From positions 27,834,501-27,898,500 of the forward strand of contig NC_092568.1 of assembly GCF_037975245.1 (NCBI RefSeq): 64,000 nucleotides of DNA. The letters run 5' to 3'. Shown here in pieces: positions 37,677 to 47,700 of this stretch; position 1 is the stretch's first letter, and each line of letters opens with the position of its first letter. The notes under the pieces are model-generated. The model saw only the letters and a program-made list of their open reading frames with translations. It searched no databases and was not told the origin of the DNA. The DNA is from Apostichopus japonicus. Lineage: Eukaryota > Echinodermata > Holothuroidea > Aspidochirotida > Stichopodidae. The translations under genes were made by a program, and so were the position numbers.

Positions 37677-38281
37677 GCGATGTCCACGGGCACCGGGAAG
37701 CTAATTGCCCAAAGGTCAGATGCTTTAAATGCCAAGAACTTGGACATAAAAGCTTTAATTGTCCTGAGACGTTTGAAGAGTATCGCCATGACAACACAGA
37801 CGCTAGCTCGACCCTAGATACACATGAAAACGAAACACAATATCAGTCTGAGGGATTAGTCACTGGGTCAGTTGAACAGGACAATCACGCTATTCAAGAA
37901 GCTAACAAGGTCAGGGCACAGAAATCCGAACAAAACACAGATTCAACAGCAAAGAAGAACAATAACACGAACTCCAGACACCCGAGTAATCCTAACCAGG
38001 AGTCAAAGAAAACCCACAAACAACAGCGAACTGAACAAAAAACGACATTGCCAACACAAAAAGTAGTAGAACAACGGAGAACACAACCAGAGACTGGATC
38101 TCAGCGGATGGAGGGGGCAAGCACACAAAGGGGAAACATCCAACCCCACAAAAGGCAAATATCCCTAGACAAAGACGGCTTTCAAACTATCAGACTAAAG
38201 AAGAAAACATTTATTCCTAATCTCAGCAGAGCGAGAAATGTCAGAACAAAGGATTCTTCAGCAGAACCTATGCAAAGATGA
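37677..38281 (+). pseudogene. LINE copy 1 ORF1 (gag-like, zinc knuckles), 5'-truncated
   Basis: Past the MITE the frame reads GHREANCPKVRCFKCQELGH and KSFNCPE, giving a partial knuckle and a full C-x2-C-x4-H-x4-C knuckle. A long Gln/Asn/Thr/Lys-rich basic tail follows and ends in a segment (KRQISLDKDGF and LKKKTFIPNLSRARNVR) that is clearly homologous to the end of ORF1 in the copy at 61.6 kb. The stop TGA (38279-38281) overlaps the ATG of ORF2. ORF1 of this class binds RNA and packages the transcript. The N-terminal half, upstream of the MITE, is gone. Confidence 0.8.
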
Positions 38282-41229
38282 TGGCGTTCATGTTATACAT
38301 TTATTTATTTATAGCGATGCAAGCTGCAAAATTCCTTGAAACAGGGGAGGAAGCTATCGCATGCAATTACTACGATATTGTTTCATACAACAAGATGTCT
38401 AGCGAACACATATTGTCTTTATTCCACCATAATAGTCGAAGCCTTAACAAAAACTTAGACGACATAACTACATTTACGTCTCTATTGAAGGAGGATTTCT
38501 CTGTCATTGGATTTACCGAAACCTGGCTTACTGCAGATATATCCCCCCTAATCCATATCAATAACTATACGCTTGTTGAAAGGCATCGTCCCGAAAGGAG
38601 AGGTGGCAGTGTTTGTTTATTTGTTAACAACGATTTAAATTTCAAACTCAGAAATGATATAAGCATTTTCAATGATTCTGTCAATGTTCATAGAGGTTGA
38701 CATAACATCAGCAATGAAAAACTATACCATAGGCATAATTTATAGGCCTCCAAAAAGTTCACTGCATATTTTTCTGACACACGTAAACAAAATTTTAACC
38801 CAACTCCCGAATGAACGACATAGTGCGTACATTATGGGTGATTATAATATTGATCTTGCTGACAATATTAAATCTGCTGACTTTTTAAACTTACTATATG
38901 CCAGTGGATTTTTTTCCTACTATTACCAAACCTACCCGTGTGGGTTGCACTTCTGCAACTCTTTTAGATAATGTTATAACCAATGATGACTGCAAACTAA
39001 TAACTGGTATCTTTGTAACCGATCTCAGTGACCATTATCCATTATTTCTCCAAACTGCTATACACAAAAGTAGGCAAAGGGGCCCTATGTATGTGAGGAA
39101 CTACTGCAAAACAAATGTACAGAGTTTCTTCTCAACAATCCGAGATGCTTCTTGGGAAAATGTTTCATCCCAAACTGATGCAAACATTGCCTATTCTATA
39201 TTTTATAACAATTTCAATGCCATATATAATCAATGCTTTCCTGAGCAATGCATCACCAAATCTAAGAGACGTCGAAAGAGACACCTGTGGATTACTGCAG
39301 GTATTCTAGTTTCTATCAAAAGAAAAGATAAGCTATTTAAAAGACATATTAAGAACCTGTCTGGTGTAAATAAAACTATTTATTCTCAATATCGCAATAA
39401 GCTCAATCATGTTATCAAATTTTCTAGAAAATTATATTTCAACAATAAATTTGATAATGCGAGGAATAACCCAAAAGGCACATGGGATACCATTAACCAA
39501 CTACTCCATAAAGGTCGTAAACAATCATCGTATCCCTCTTTTTCAAGGATGGTGACAAAGAGATTAACACGGACCATGACATTGCTAATAAATTTAATGA
39601 CTTTTTCGTCAATCTGGGGCCATCACTGGCAAGTAAAATCAACCACAAACGTAAATCACAGGAATCTGTGAACATTGATGTTAACACTCATTCCATGTTT
39701 TCTCATCCTGTCAGTGAGGAGGAGTTGTTAAAAACAGCAGCCTCTTGCATGAAACCCGATAAAGCAGCTGGATACGATGATTTTAAGCCTGGTATAAAGA
39801 CAAGTTATCCTATTTGTTACCAAACCATTAACCCACATTTGTAATTTGTCGTTCAATACCGGTATTTTTCCTGATATGCTAAAAATTGCCAAGGTCATCC
39901 CTGTCTTTAAGAAAGGGGATTCAGAAAACTTTGAAAATTATCGACCTATATCACTATTATCATGTTTTTCCAAAATAGTTGAAAGGCTTATGTATAATCG
40001 TATTTTTAACTTTATTTCAAAATATAACATTTTATGCCAGGAACAGTATGGATTCCGTCCTGAACACTCCACTGAGCTAGCAGTAGCTGATGCCATTGAC
40101 AATTTGTATAGTAATCTTGACAAGAATAGTACCTGTGTTGGGGTTTTCCTCAAAGGCCTTTGACACAATAGACCACACAATTCTGCTTAATAAATTACAC
40201 CGTTACGGCATAAGAGGAACCCCTCTTAATTGGATCGACAGTTACTTAGCAAACCGCTACCAATATACATCCTACAAAAATGCTCATTCCCAACCGGAGA
40301 GAATTCAATGTGGTGTGCCACAAGGCTCTATACTTGGTCCATTGCTTTTTATCCTATATGTTAATGACATTACCAATGTTTCTGATAAAGTTAAAGTTGT
40401 TTTGTTTGCTGACAACACAAATATTTTCTTCGTATCACAATCGAGAACTTTATTTCATATTGAAGTATCAACTGAATTAGACAAGTTCAGCGACTGGTTC
40501 GCTGGCAACAAATTATCATTGAATATTGATAAAACAATCTATATAGTTTTTAATACTTCTAAAACTTTTACATGGAATGCTGATATTACTATGGGTAGTA
40601 AAAGACTACAACAAGTCAATAGTACTAGATTTGTAGGTGTATATATAGATCATTAACTTAAATGGTGTGACCACATTACAACTGTCTGTAAAAAAGTTGC
40701 AAAAAACACTGGTGTTTTAGCTAAGCCTAAGCATTATCTGCCACAACACATATTAAAGATTCTCTATCAGACATTAGTCCAGCCACATATTAAGTATTGT
40801 TGTAACATATGGTCTGGTACTAGATATACCAATCTGAATCCCATTTGTATTACACAGAAGAGAGCAGTCCGCCATATAACACATGCCAAACCACGGGACC
40901 ACACAAATCCTCTTTTTAAGCGTTCTAAGTTGTTAAAAGCTGATGACATTATTAGGGTTAACCTTGCTACATTTGCTTATAAGGCATGGAATGGACTGTT
41001 ACCAAATGCTTTTAATGACTACTTAATATGTAACAGTGATATTCATCATTACAATACCAGATCTTCAGGCAATGCACATTATAACAGGTATAATTCTACA
41101 ATGAGGATGTTATCACTAAGGGCACGTACAATCAAAACATGGAATTCTCTATCAGACAATATTACAAATAAACCTTCTGCAAAATCATTCAGAAGAAACT
41201 TTATTCAAAAAATTATTGCATCTTATTAA
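38278..41229 (+). pseudogene. LINE copy 1 ORF2 (endonuclease-reverse transcriptase), multiply frameshifted
   Basis: Endonuclease motifs are HHNSRSLNKN, GFTETWL, IGIIYRPP, YIMGDYNIDL and DLSDHYPLF. RT motifs are ENYRPISLLSCFSKI, QYGFRPEHSTELA, CGVPQGSILGPLLFILYVND and FADNTNIFF. The frame breaks near 38690, 38915, 39550 and 39800. Near 40150 an 8-base loss removes most of the DLS of FLDLSKAFD, including the catalytic Asp. The catalytic box reads FADN instead of FADD, and an in-frame TAA lies at 40654-40656. The C-terminal part (40657-41229) stays open in the same frame. The copy is dead. Confidence 0.85.
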
Positions 41230-41390
41230 TTGAACATGTTCATTTTTTCTTATATATTTTGTTTTCTTTTTCCTTTTCTTTACAGGGAGTCCTCTACTTT
41301 GTTAAGCCATCTGAAGGTTTTTTAGAGGACTTCCTATCACATTGAATATATTCACGTGATAAACAAATCAAATCAAATTTGTGAATAGGA

Positions 41391-41934
41391 CTGCATAATG
41401 CAATTTTAGTCTAGTATGTTAATTATTTAATGATGTCTATTTTCCTCAAGATGAGCTTCATTCTCAAAAGTTATAGCTGTACTTACATTTTATGCCTTTG
41501 TTTGCTAGCTGGGTCATCTACTTGGTTATTTTTCAGTGGAACAGGTGTCACTTAACTGTTTCTTCTCCTCTTTACTGCTTGCATGTGTTCCTCTCATTCC
41601 TAAATTTTTCCATCAACTTCATGCTCCAGTAATCCTATTTCAAAAGGAATTATAAATAATATCGAATGCACGATGTTCACATACTGGGTAATCACCAATC
41701 ACAATAATCCCATTTCAACCCCATAGCTTCACGCACACACACATCTAATCAAATACACACACATGCTGTTTGAAAGCCGTTATTTCCTATTCACAGTTAG
41801 TTTGGTCTACCAAACATACTCTGAAACTCTCTACAAAGACAACGATGCACAGAGCTGACCCTGGCAACCTAGGATAAGGAATTATATTTTACCCAGCCCA
41901 GACACAATAGCATGTACATATAAACATTACTTAC
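41391..41934. other. spacer, no gene supported
   Basis: Non-coding, with CA-rich patches (ACACACACACAT near 41735). Nothing recognised. Confidence 0.5.
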
Positions 41935-42085
41935 TACAGGATGAGCGCCAGGTATGGATGCCTTTCCCAGGAACGGGTAGCCCCCGCTGCCTCTGAGTAG
42001 TGGGCAGTTCAAGTGCAGCTCGTAGATTGCTCAACATCATGTCTCTTCCCAGTCCTGTGGTCAGTACACTACAACCAGTTTGTAC
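41935..42085 (-). CDS. candidate exon, unknown gene
   Basis: On the minus strand a strong acceptor (TTTCTTTCATTGCATGTAG) and a consensus donor (CCTGTA/GTAAGT) enclose 151 open bases. They read VQTGCSVLTTGLGRDMMLSN, then LRAALELPTTQRQRGL and PVPGKGIHTWRSS. No family is recognised. It lies in line with other minus-strand candidates at 44.1-46.1 kb, but a common gene is not proven. Confidence 0.35.
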
Positions 42086-42239
42086 CTACATGCAATGAAA
42101 GAAATTAATCAAAAATAATATGGCACAAAAGAGGGTTCTAATTAAGAAGACACTGCAACTGCATGGCCTCTCCAATGACTTTCCAATTCAGGCAGAATAT
42201 GATCATCAATATCACAACCCTCTAAGTATAATGCAAGAA

Positions 42240-42700
42240 GTAAGACTCCATTTGCTCCTGCAAGCCAATGCAGAGATGTAATAGTTGCGAATGTCACCAT
42301 GGATACATTTGTTATTGGTTACCATCACGGTAACAAGTTGTGCTTAATGGGTGAAATGAAAACAAGAAGGGATCACAAGGTACAAAGTCCAGGCAATGAG
42401 AGCTGTTCAGCAAAGATGCCCTATTTCGGAGATGAACAAAATGGTGGAAAGATTTGTGAATCCAAATTACTTACAGGTAAGAATCCACTAATGGTCAAGT
42501 GTCTCACAACTGATGCTGATGGCAAGGCATGTAAAAGGTTCAGTAGTACAATGGCTGTAACTACTCATTCTGAAAGTGAACTTAACCTGTTCGATCAAGT
42601 TCACCTACTCAAGTCACTCCGCAGAGCACTGTCAATATTAAAGCAGTATTCTCCTCTGATATGTTCCTGCAAAAACTGTGACTAAGAAGCGCTTGACAAT
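42240..42700 (+). pseudogene. fragment of an uncharacterised transposon-type ORF
   Basis: An open frame around 42270-42685 holds VIGYHHGNKLCL, GDEQNGGKI and VKCLTTDADGKA, and continues past one frameshift as VFSSDMF. The wording (LTTDADGKA, a DQVHL stretch and an FS-x-DMF end) resembles a repeated ORF of unknown function that I associate with marine invertebrate genomes, apparently transposon-borne. The 5' end is not defined. It runs directly into a LINE fragment at about 42700, so this is either a chimera or adjacent insertions. The resemblance is from memory of the pattern, not from a search. Confidence 0.35.
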
Positions 42701-43186
42701 CTTATAAATACCTGGGAGAAACCATCACTGATAAATTGGAGTGGGATGAACATGTAAAACGTATTCTAGCAAAAACTAATCAGCGTATGTTCCTATTACA
42801 GAAGCTTAATTTATTCGGACTAGACCAACTCTTATTTCTCTGTTCTATATTAAAATCGGCAATCAAGACCACCATTACATTCTGTTTAGCCGCGTGGGGT
42901 GAAAATACTACTGCTAGAGACATGACCAAGTTAAGTAGACTAGTTTCTAAAGCAAGGAAAGTTTGTCGGTCACATGACCTCAGTTCAGTAGATGAGTTGC
43001 TTGTCAGAGTATCACAGAGTAATATGAAGTCAATCATGTCATCCCAACATCCTCTGGGGCATCGGGTAAATTACAGCAATCAAACAGGCAGACTAATTGT
43101 CATGAAATGCTGAACCGAGAGATACAGGCGTTCTTTCTTGCAAAGGGCTATTCTCAATCTTGCCAATGAATTATGTAGGAAATAGG
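42700..43186 (+). pseudogene. C-terminal fragment of a CR1-group (Rex1/Babar-like) LINE ORF2
   Basis: It starts YLGETITDKLEWDEHVK, then LKSAIKTTITFCLAAWGENT and RLVSKARKVC. After a frameshift, RYRRSFLQRAILNLANELC ends at TAG near 43184. This is the region after the RT palm in CR1-group LINEs (a leucine-rich AAW-x-x-N block and a final R-YR-SF-x-x-RAI motif). A short 3' UTR with AATAAATTTCTTATATCTG follows. The RT domain itself is absent and the frame is broken twice. Confidence 0.6.
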
Positions 43187-44099
43187 CCAAATATATGTGT
43201 CAGAACATGGACATAGTAGTCTTCATTTTTCGTTTTAGGAATCAGATTTTTATGTATTTTCGATGTATTTATGATTGTTTTATTGTCTGTTTTACTGAGA
43301 TGGACTGAATGCCAATTTTTATGGTCAATAAATTTCTTATATCTGAAATATCAAAAGCGCTTTATCAACATGTTTAGAATGCCTTGCAAAGTACTACAGT
43401 GGAAATCATTTATATTGCCAAAAGCATTCATTTGTATGCAAGAGGGGCAGGAAGTACACATTTCCATGTATGCCAAATGCTGCAAAGGGTTCTCTGCTAA
43501 TATCCCACACTGACAGCAGGAAGCTAAACAAAATATCTGAGACACCCACCTGCAGCAAATGATTATGGTCCACTCATTTTGAGACTTCCACTCAAAAGCA
43601 GATGTCATCAATAAGGCTTTCACTGTGACCAATCCAAAACATAGTACCACACTTTCGTGCATTGGTCAGTACAGGGACTACAGTTCCATACACATAACAT
43701 ATAATGTGCCTGAAGAGTCCGTAGCCAGGAAGACGGAAGCTGTAGTATTAAAGGTGAGCTCAAATAGTCCATGTATCCAGACTCTGAAATAAATGCAAAG
43801 AAAACAGCAATGTGATGAATTACGTAAGAGAGGCAGAGCATACAGATGGAGGAGAGCACAACTCAGAGAGGGAGAGTACAAGCTACATGGTAGAACTAAA
43901 AACATAAACCAGTCCAGTATCTACAAGAAAGATCAACTGATTCATGACCAGTTACTCTAGGATGAAAAACTACACTGATGATGGAGATGACAATATTTAT
44001 CAGTGATGCCAGTAATTTGTAAACTGAGTCTATCCACACTCACTGTTATGAGTTAAAACAGTATCACTCAGTCAGGGAAGTAGGCAATCAAGCTGATGA
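43187..44099. other. no gene firmly supported
   Basis: A minus-strand open segment after an acceptor-like TATTTTGTTTAG (about 43525) is Cys-rich in one frame and open in another. I could not choose a frame or name a family. Confidence 0.4.
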
Positions 44100-44109
44100 C
44101 CATAAACTT

Positions 44110-44310
44110 GGCAAGTGCCATCAAACTTTCAAGGCTTTCTGCTGTGTTGCACTGCAAGATACTGTTGAGAGATGTGACACCTCTCTCCATATGTAGGCTG
44201 TTGTGGCATATGTAGGAGATGTCAAATGGTTTGGTCCTTAAGATTTCTTTACTTTGCACAATACTTTGAAGAGCATATATGTCAGAATGTGGACTCTGCT
44301 GCCTCTTCTC
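44110..44310 (-). pseudogene. His-Me-finger (HNH-type) endonuclease-like exon, degenerate
   Basis: The minus frame reads ALQSIVQSKEILRTKPFDI and then SYICHNSLHMER. After a frameshift CHISQQYLAV and QHSRK follow. The pattern V/I-S-x-x-CHN-S-x-C...H-x-S-x-E-x-x-x-x-N-x-x-R is the zinc-binding/active core of HNH-like proteins with a zf-His-Me-endonuclease fold. Here a Cys is replaced by His, the frame is broken, and key residues are missing. It is probably one gene remnant with the exon at 45250-45370. Confidence 0.4.
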
Positions 44311-45249
44311 TTAGCTGCCAGGGTTAGCATTGTGAAAATAATGCCATATGCTGGTCATATCAATTCCTTCACCCCCCAAAACGACACTAAAAAGTACTGC
44401 AATATAAGCTCTTTGAAGGATTAAGTGTGACTCATCGCTCCCATACGTGAGCGCTGTGGATCAACGCGGTCAGGAAGATTGGACTGATCCATTCTGTTGC
44501 GGGTTTTTTAATATTGCTGTGACGCAAACTATTGCATTCTCAATGTATATGGGAATTTGGGTGAAAAAAAAACTACCAATAAATGTGTTTTTAAACTAAT
44601 TTTGAGTTCTTAACAGTACAATAACAAATTTTAATACAATTACACATAAATGATTAAACAGTGCGTAGTTACAGTCCCCTATACTAGGCGCTACCATGCG
44701 GGCGTCTACAATAGCGTCTCTCGAGGTTGGGCTAGAAGGTCGATATTTTCTAACGAAGACTCTCATTTGTTACCCCTAGGTCCGATTGAAAACTTGAACC
44801 AATCACAATAATTTTTATATGTACAGAATCTGTCACTCATTTGTAATGCATATTCAATTTAGACAAAGAGGAGGGCCAGTGTTATAGTGACACAATTGAA
44901 CTTTCAAAAATGGGAGTTTCAAAAGCTACACGACGCTACATGTTGCCATGTGTGTTTTACGTGTGACTTTTGGTTTTCAAAAGTTACGTATTTTTACATT
45001 TTTTAACCCCCAAAGTCGGATTGTGCCATGCTAAATAGAAACTAGGAAACAACAGAGATATGAAGAGATTTATTCCACCTTTCTAAAGATGTTTTAGACA
45101 AAGTGTAATGAAATGAGGAAAGAACTGTTATCAGTGAAGAAAAACATGGCCTAACAGTAAGTCAACGAGGGGGGTGGGTAGTTACTGTTGTGACTTTCCG
45201 CCGCTGCACAAGGAAGAGCGCTAAGGAATTGATATGGCCCCTGGCTTAC
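44311..45249. other. intron-like spacer, no gene supported
   Basis: Lies between two parts of the HNH-like remnant. No further conserved block was seen. Confidence 0.4.
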
Positions 45250-45370
45250 TGATGGTGTAGGCACCTGTCCACATTCTGCATCCCTCTGTGTAACTTGCTG
45301 GGGCTGATGTATGTTTTGCCAACTTTTCATTTATGTCATCAGCCCATGCCATCCAATCTTGGTCTGACAT
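45250..45370 (-). CDS. candidate exon, N-terminal part of HNH-like protein
   Basis: From ATG 45370 (minus) the frame reads MSDQDWMAWADDINEKLAKH, then TSAPASYTEGC and RMWTGAYTI, and ends at a consensus donor (ACCATCA/GTAAGCC). The C-x-x-WTGA block is typical of the start of HNH/zf-His-Me-endonuclease domains, where the next residues would be a YG turn. The adjacent conserved core lies 1 kb downstream at 44110-44310. Real nuclease activity is unlikely given the damage there. Confidence 0.4.
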
Positions 45371-45880
45371 TGTAAAGGTGTGAGCTTTCCAGTTCCGTAT
45401 GTCTAAATGTATATAGGCCTAAGCTTATTCTGAATGCAGCTTGGGGCTCAGTTCAGCTGATTCTTACACCACATTGAGTAGTAATATATGCTTTTAAACT
45501 TCTGTCGCTTTTGCTCTGCTACACTGCACAGAAGTAGGCTACTCACCAGATCTACAACTTCCCTATCAAATAAGCTACATGTACTACTTAGTGAGTGTAA
45601 GTCTGTGATGGTATAAGCTCTGAGGTGATGGGTATTACTTTCACTTTTGCCCTTTGAGGTAGCTGAGGTTTTTCACACCTACCCATGCAATCATCCCATT
45701 CTTTATCATAAAGTTGAAATTTGATTTCTTCTTGAATATGAAACTTTTTCCTAATTTTAAGTTGCTAACTCTTCAAACTCAACAACTTGCTTCTGTTCTT
45801 TTATGGTGAGATCATAGATGTGAGGAGTTCATAAATACTGATTTAGTTTCAGAACCAATTCTACATGTTAATCTTCTTAC
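45371..45880. other. spacer, no gene supported
   Basis: No coding motif recognised between the HNH-like exon and the candidate exon at 45881-46063. Confidence 0.4.
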
Positions 45881-46063
45881 AACTGTTTATTCAACATCTA
45901 TGAGAAAAGGTTTCCTCATGTAAGTGAATGAGGTGTCAATGTTCCAAAAGTTTATTGAACCTTTCTGTCCAGCACATTTTTGGCATTTATATGTAAAATT
46001 CCACCTGTTTTCTGCCATACTTCCTCTGTGGGAAATGGTGTAGTGCAAGCCTGCATTTCTGTA
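45881..46063 (-). pseudogene. candidate exon with CxxC motif, unknown gene
   Basis: The minus strand has a strong acceptor (CTTTCTTTACAG), then 58 open codons: YRNAGLHYTISHRGSMAENR, WNFTYKCQKCAGQKGSINFW, then NIDTSFTYMRKPFLIDVE. TAA follows at 45887-45889, and two codons later there is a good donor (GTT/GTAAGA). The composition is protein-like and includes C-x-x-C. The stop just before a donor suggests either decay or a terminal exon. Not recognised. Confidence 0.35.
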
Positions 46064-46734
46064 CTGTAAAGAAAGAAAAAATAGATAACTAAAATCCTGG
46101 TTATCAGTACTGAAGGGCTCATTTATTAAAATTACAATTCATTATTCTTAATCGTAGTTAACCATAAACATAGATTGAAATACAGATCTTGTCTCTTACT
46201 ATTTTTATAACCAGAACTGCATGTGGATTCCTAACATAGTTAACGATCAGCTATCTGCAGTATTCTGTTCGTAAAGTTTTTGTGTAATGCGGCTGAGCAA
46301 GAGTCTTTCCAGTAAAGCTGTTGGAAAAGGGAAGACCACTAATGCATTAAATGAAAACAATTAAATGATACCTTAAATAACTGTTGACCAGCTGATAAAC
46401 ATATTTATATTTTAAATGCAATTTCCCCAGATTAGTGATAGTAATATACCTAACATGTGTTCATCCGTGGGTGGGAAAGCAATTATTTACTCTGTCACTG
46501 TGAATTTCCCTCATGCAGTGGCATTGCTGGCACGACTCTTGCTCAATCGTGTTCGTGTTACATTTGCAAAGAAAAAGTTAAGCTTACCTTCTAAAAGGTT
46601 AAGTTAACCTTAAAAGTGCTAGTTCAAAAAGGTTAAGAAGGTTGGCTTCTGCAATTGCGTAGGCCTACAGCACACATACTTTATGCTTGACCTTATTAGT
46701 TTAGATTAGTTTAGTAAAGAAAAAGGATCAGGAG
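46064..46734. other. spacer, no gene supported
   Basis: AT-rich. A local inverted/direct AAGGTTAAG repeat lies near 46570-46640. Nothing recognised. Confidence 0.5.
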
Positions 46735-47190
46735 GGACACTCAAGTCCCCATCAAAGACCCTATAGAAGATGGAAGAAAACTGATGACACAAACGATCAG
46801 ACCCGATTACAATGCTTAAAGTGCTTGTCCAAAGCATTCTTAATTAAACCCATTCACACTACAGTACTTGCAAGTACAATTTTCTCAGGCAAACCATTCC
46901 ACTCATTCACGACCCTATTAGAAAAAAATTTATGCCGAATATTAATGCTACTTTGTGACTTGTGGAGTTTAAGACAATGACATCTGGTACAACCACTATC
47001 AGCAAACATGAAAAAGTCAGTGACTATCAAGATACTTAATAAAGATATCACTTTTATGAAACCTACGTTTGAGTTGAATCTTGGTCTTGGTCACTGCATA
47101 ATCTAGATCTATGGGAAGACTGTCCATGAACTTGTGTTTGAGTTACTTTATTTCTCTGAAATTTAGTGACTCTAGCCCTGACTCGTTGCA
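46735..47190 (-). pseudogene. C-terminal fragment of a CR1-like LINE
   Basis: The minus frame contains the typical end of CR1/jockey-group ORF2: CTRCHCLKLHKSQS, INIRHKFFSNRVVNEWNGLP and EKIVLASTV, followed out of frame by KNALDKHFKHCN. Upstream VQLKRRFHKSDIF fits the same protein. Several stops and frameshifts. A 3' region with GGGGACTTGAGTGTCCCTCC follows. It represents a different LINE family from 37.7-41.4 kb, judged by wording. Confidence 0.65.
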
Positions 47191-47479
47191 TAACTGGTAA
47201 TAGTTCCTGAAAACTCAACATGAATTGAATATGAACCACTGAATCAAGAACTACTGGAGACTAATAATTCTTCACATCCTTGGCTAGATGAAGTAATGGT
47301 TTCTAATACAAACGGTATACTTTATCAATCCCGTTCTTGAACCATTGGCCAGAAAATTGTGTCCTTTCTTGAGAGAAGTATTGAAGGAGAACCGGACTGA
47401 TGGTGTGCTATTTATAATAATCCCTCTGCCTAATACAAATACCAAAGTATTTAATTAAAAAATAGTGAATTGCACATAA

Positions 47480-47700
47480 AGCTCCTAAGGCGACATCTTT
47501 GCTCTAGGTAAATTTAACTCTTTTCACAACACTTAGGACGACATAGCATAAACTCACCACTTAGGGCGACAATGGTGATTTAGTGTAATTTCGTCACACT
47601 GGACGATTAAATACAATTAACTAGTTAATTAATTTGACATAAACATGTCACCCTATGTGAAATTAACTCTTTCCACAACACTTAATAAATTAATAAATTG
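47480..47700 (-). repeat. isolated inverted copy of the 28-36 kb satellite monomer
   Basis: The reverse strand carries the same landmarks in the same order: ACACTTAGGACGACATA, CACTTAGGGCGACAAT, GTCACACTGGAC and a TTAACTAGTTAATTAATT block. About one monomer plus part of another. It lies 11 kb from the array in the opposite orientation, which fits dispersal as part of a mobile unit. Confidence 0.8.

Larger units (their letters stand above)
37677..41390 (+). mobile_element. CR1/L2-like LINE, copy 1, decayed
   Basis: Order: truncated ORF1, ORF2 with endonuclease and reverse transcriptase, a ~150-base 3' UTR, and a short AAATC-type terminal repeat (CAAATCAAATCAAATT near 41366-41381). The same family as the copy at 58.8-64 kb. 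Family placement (apurinic endonuclease type, jockey/CR1/L2 lineage) is from motif wording. Confidence 0.85.

Noticed and set aside
42780-43037. Minus-strand open frame opposite the LINE fragment
   Set aside because: The plus strand carries the recognisable LINE motifs; this is its antisense shadow.
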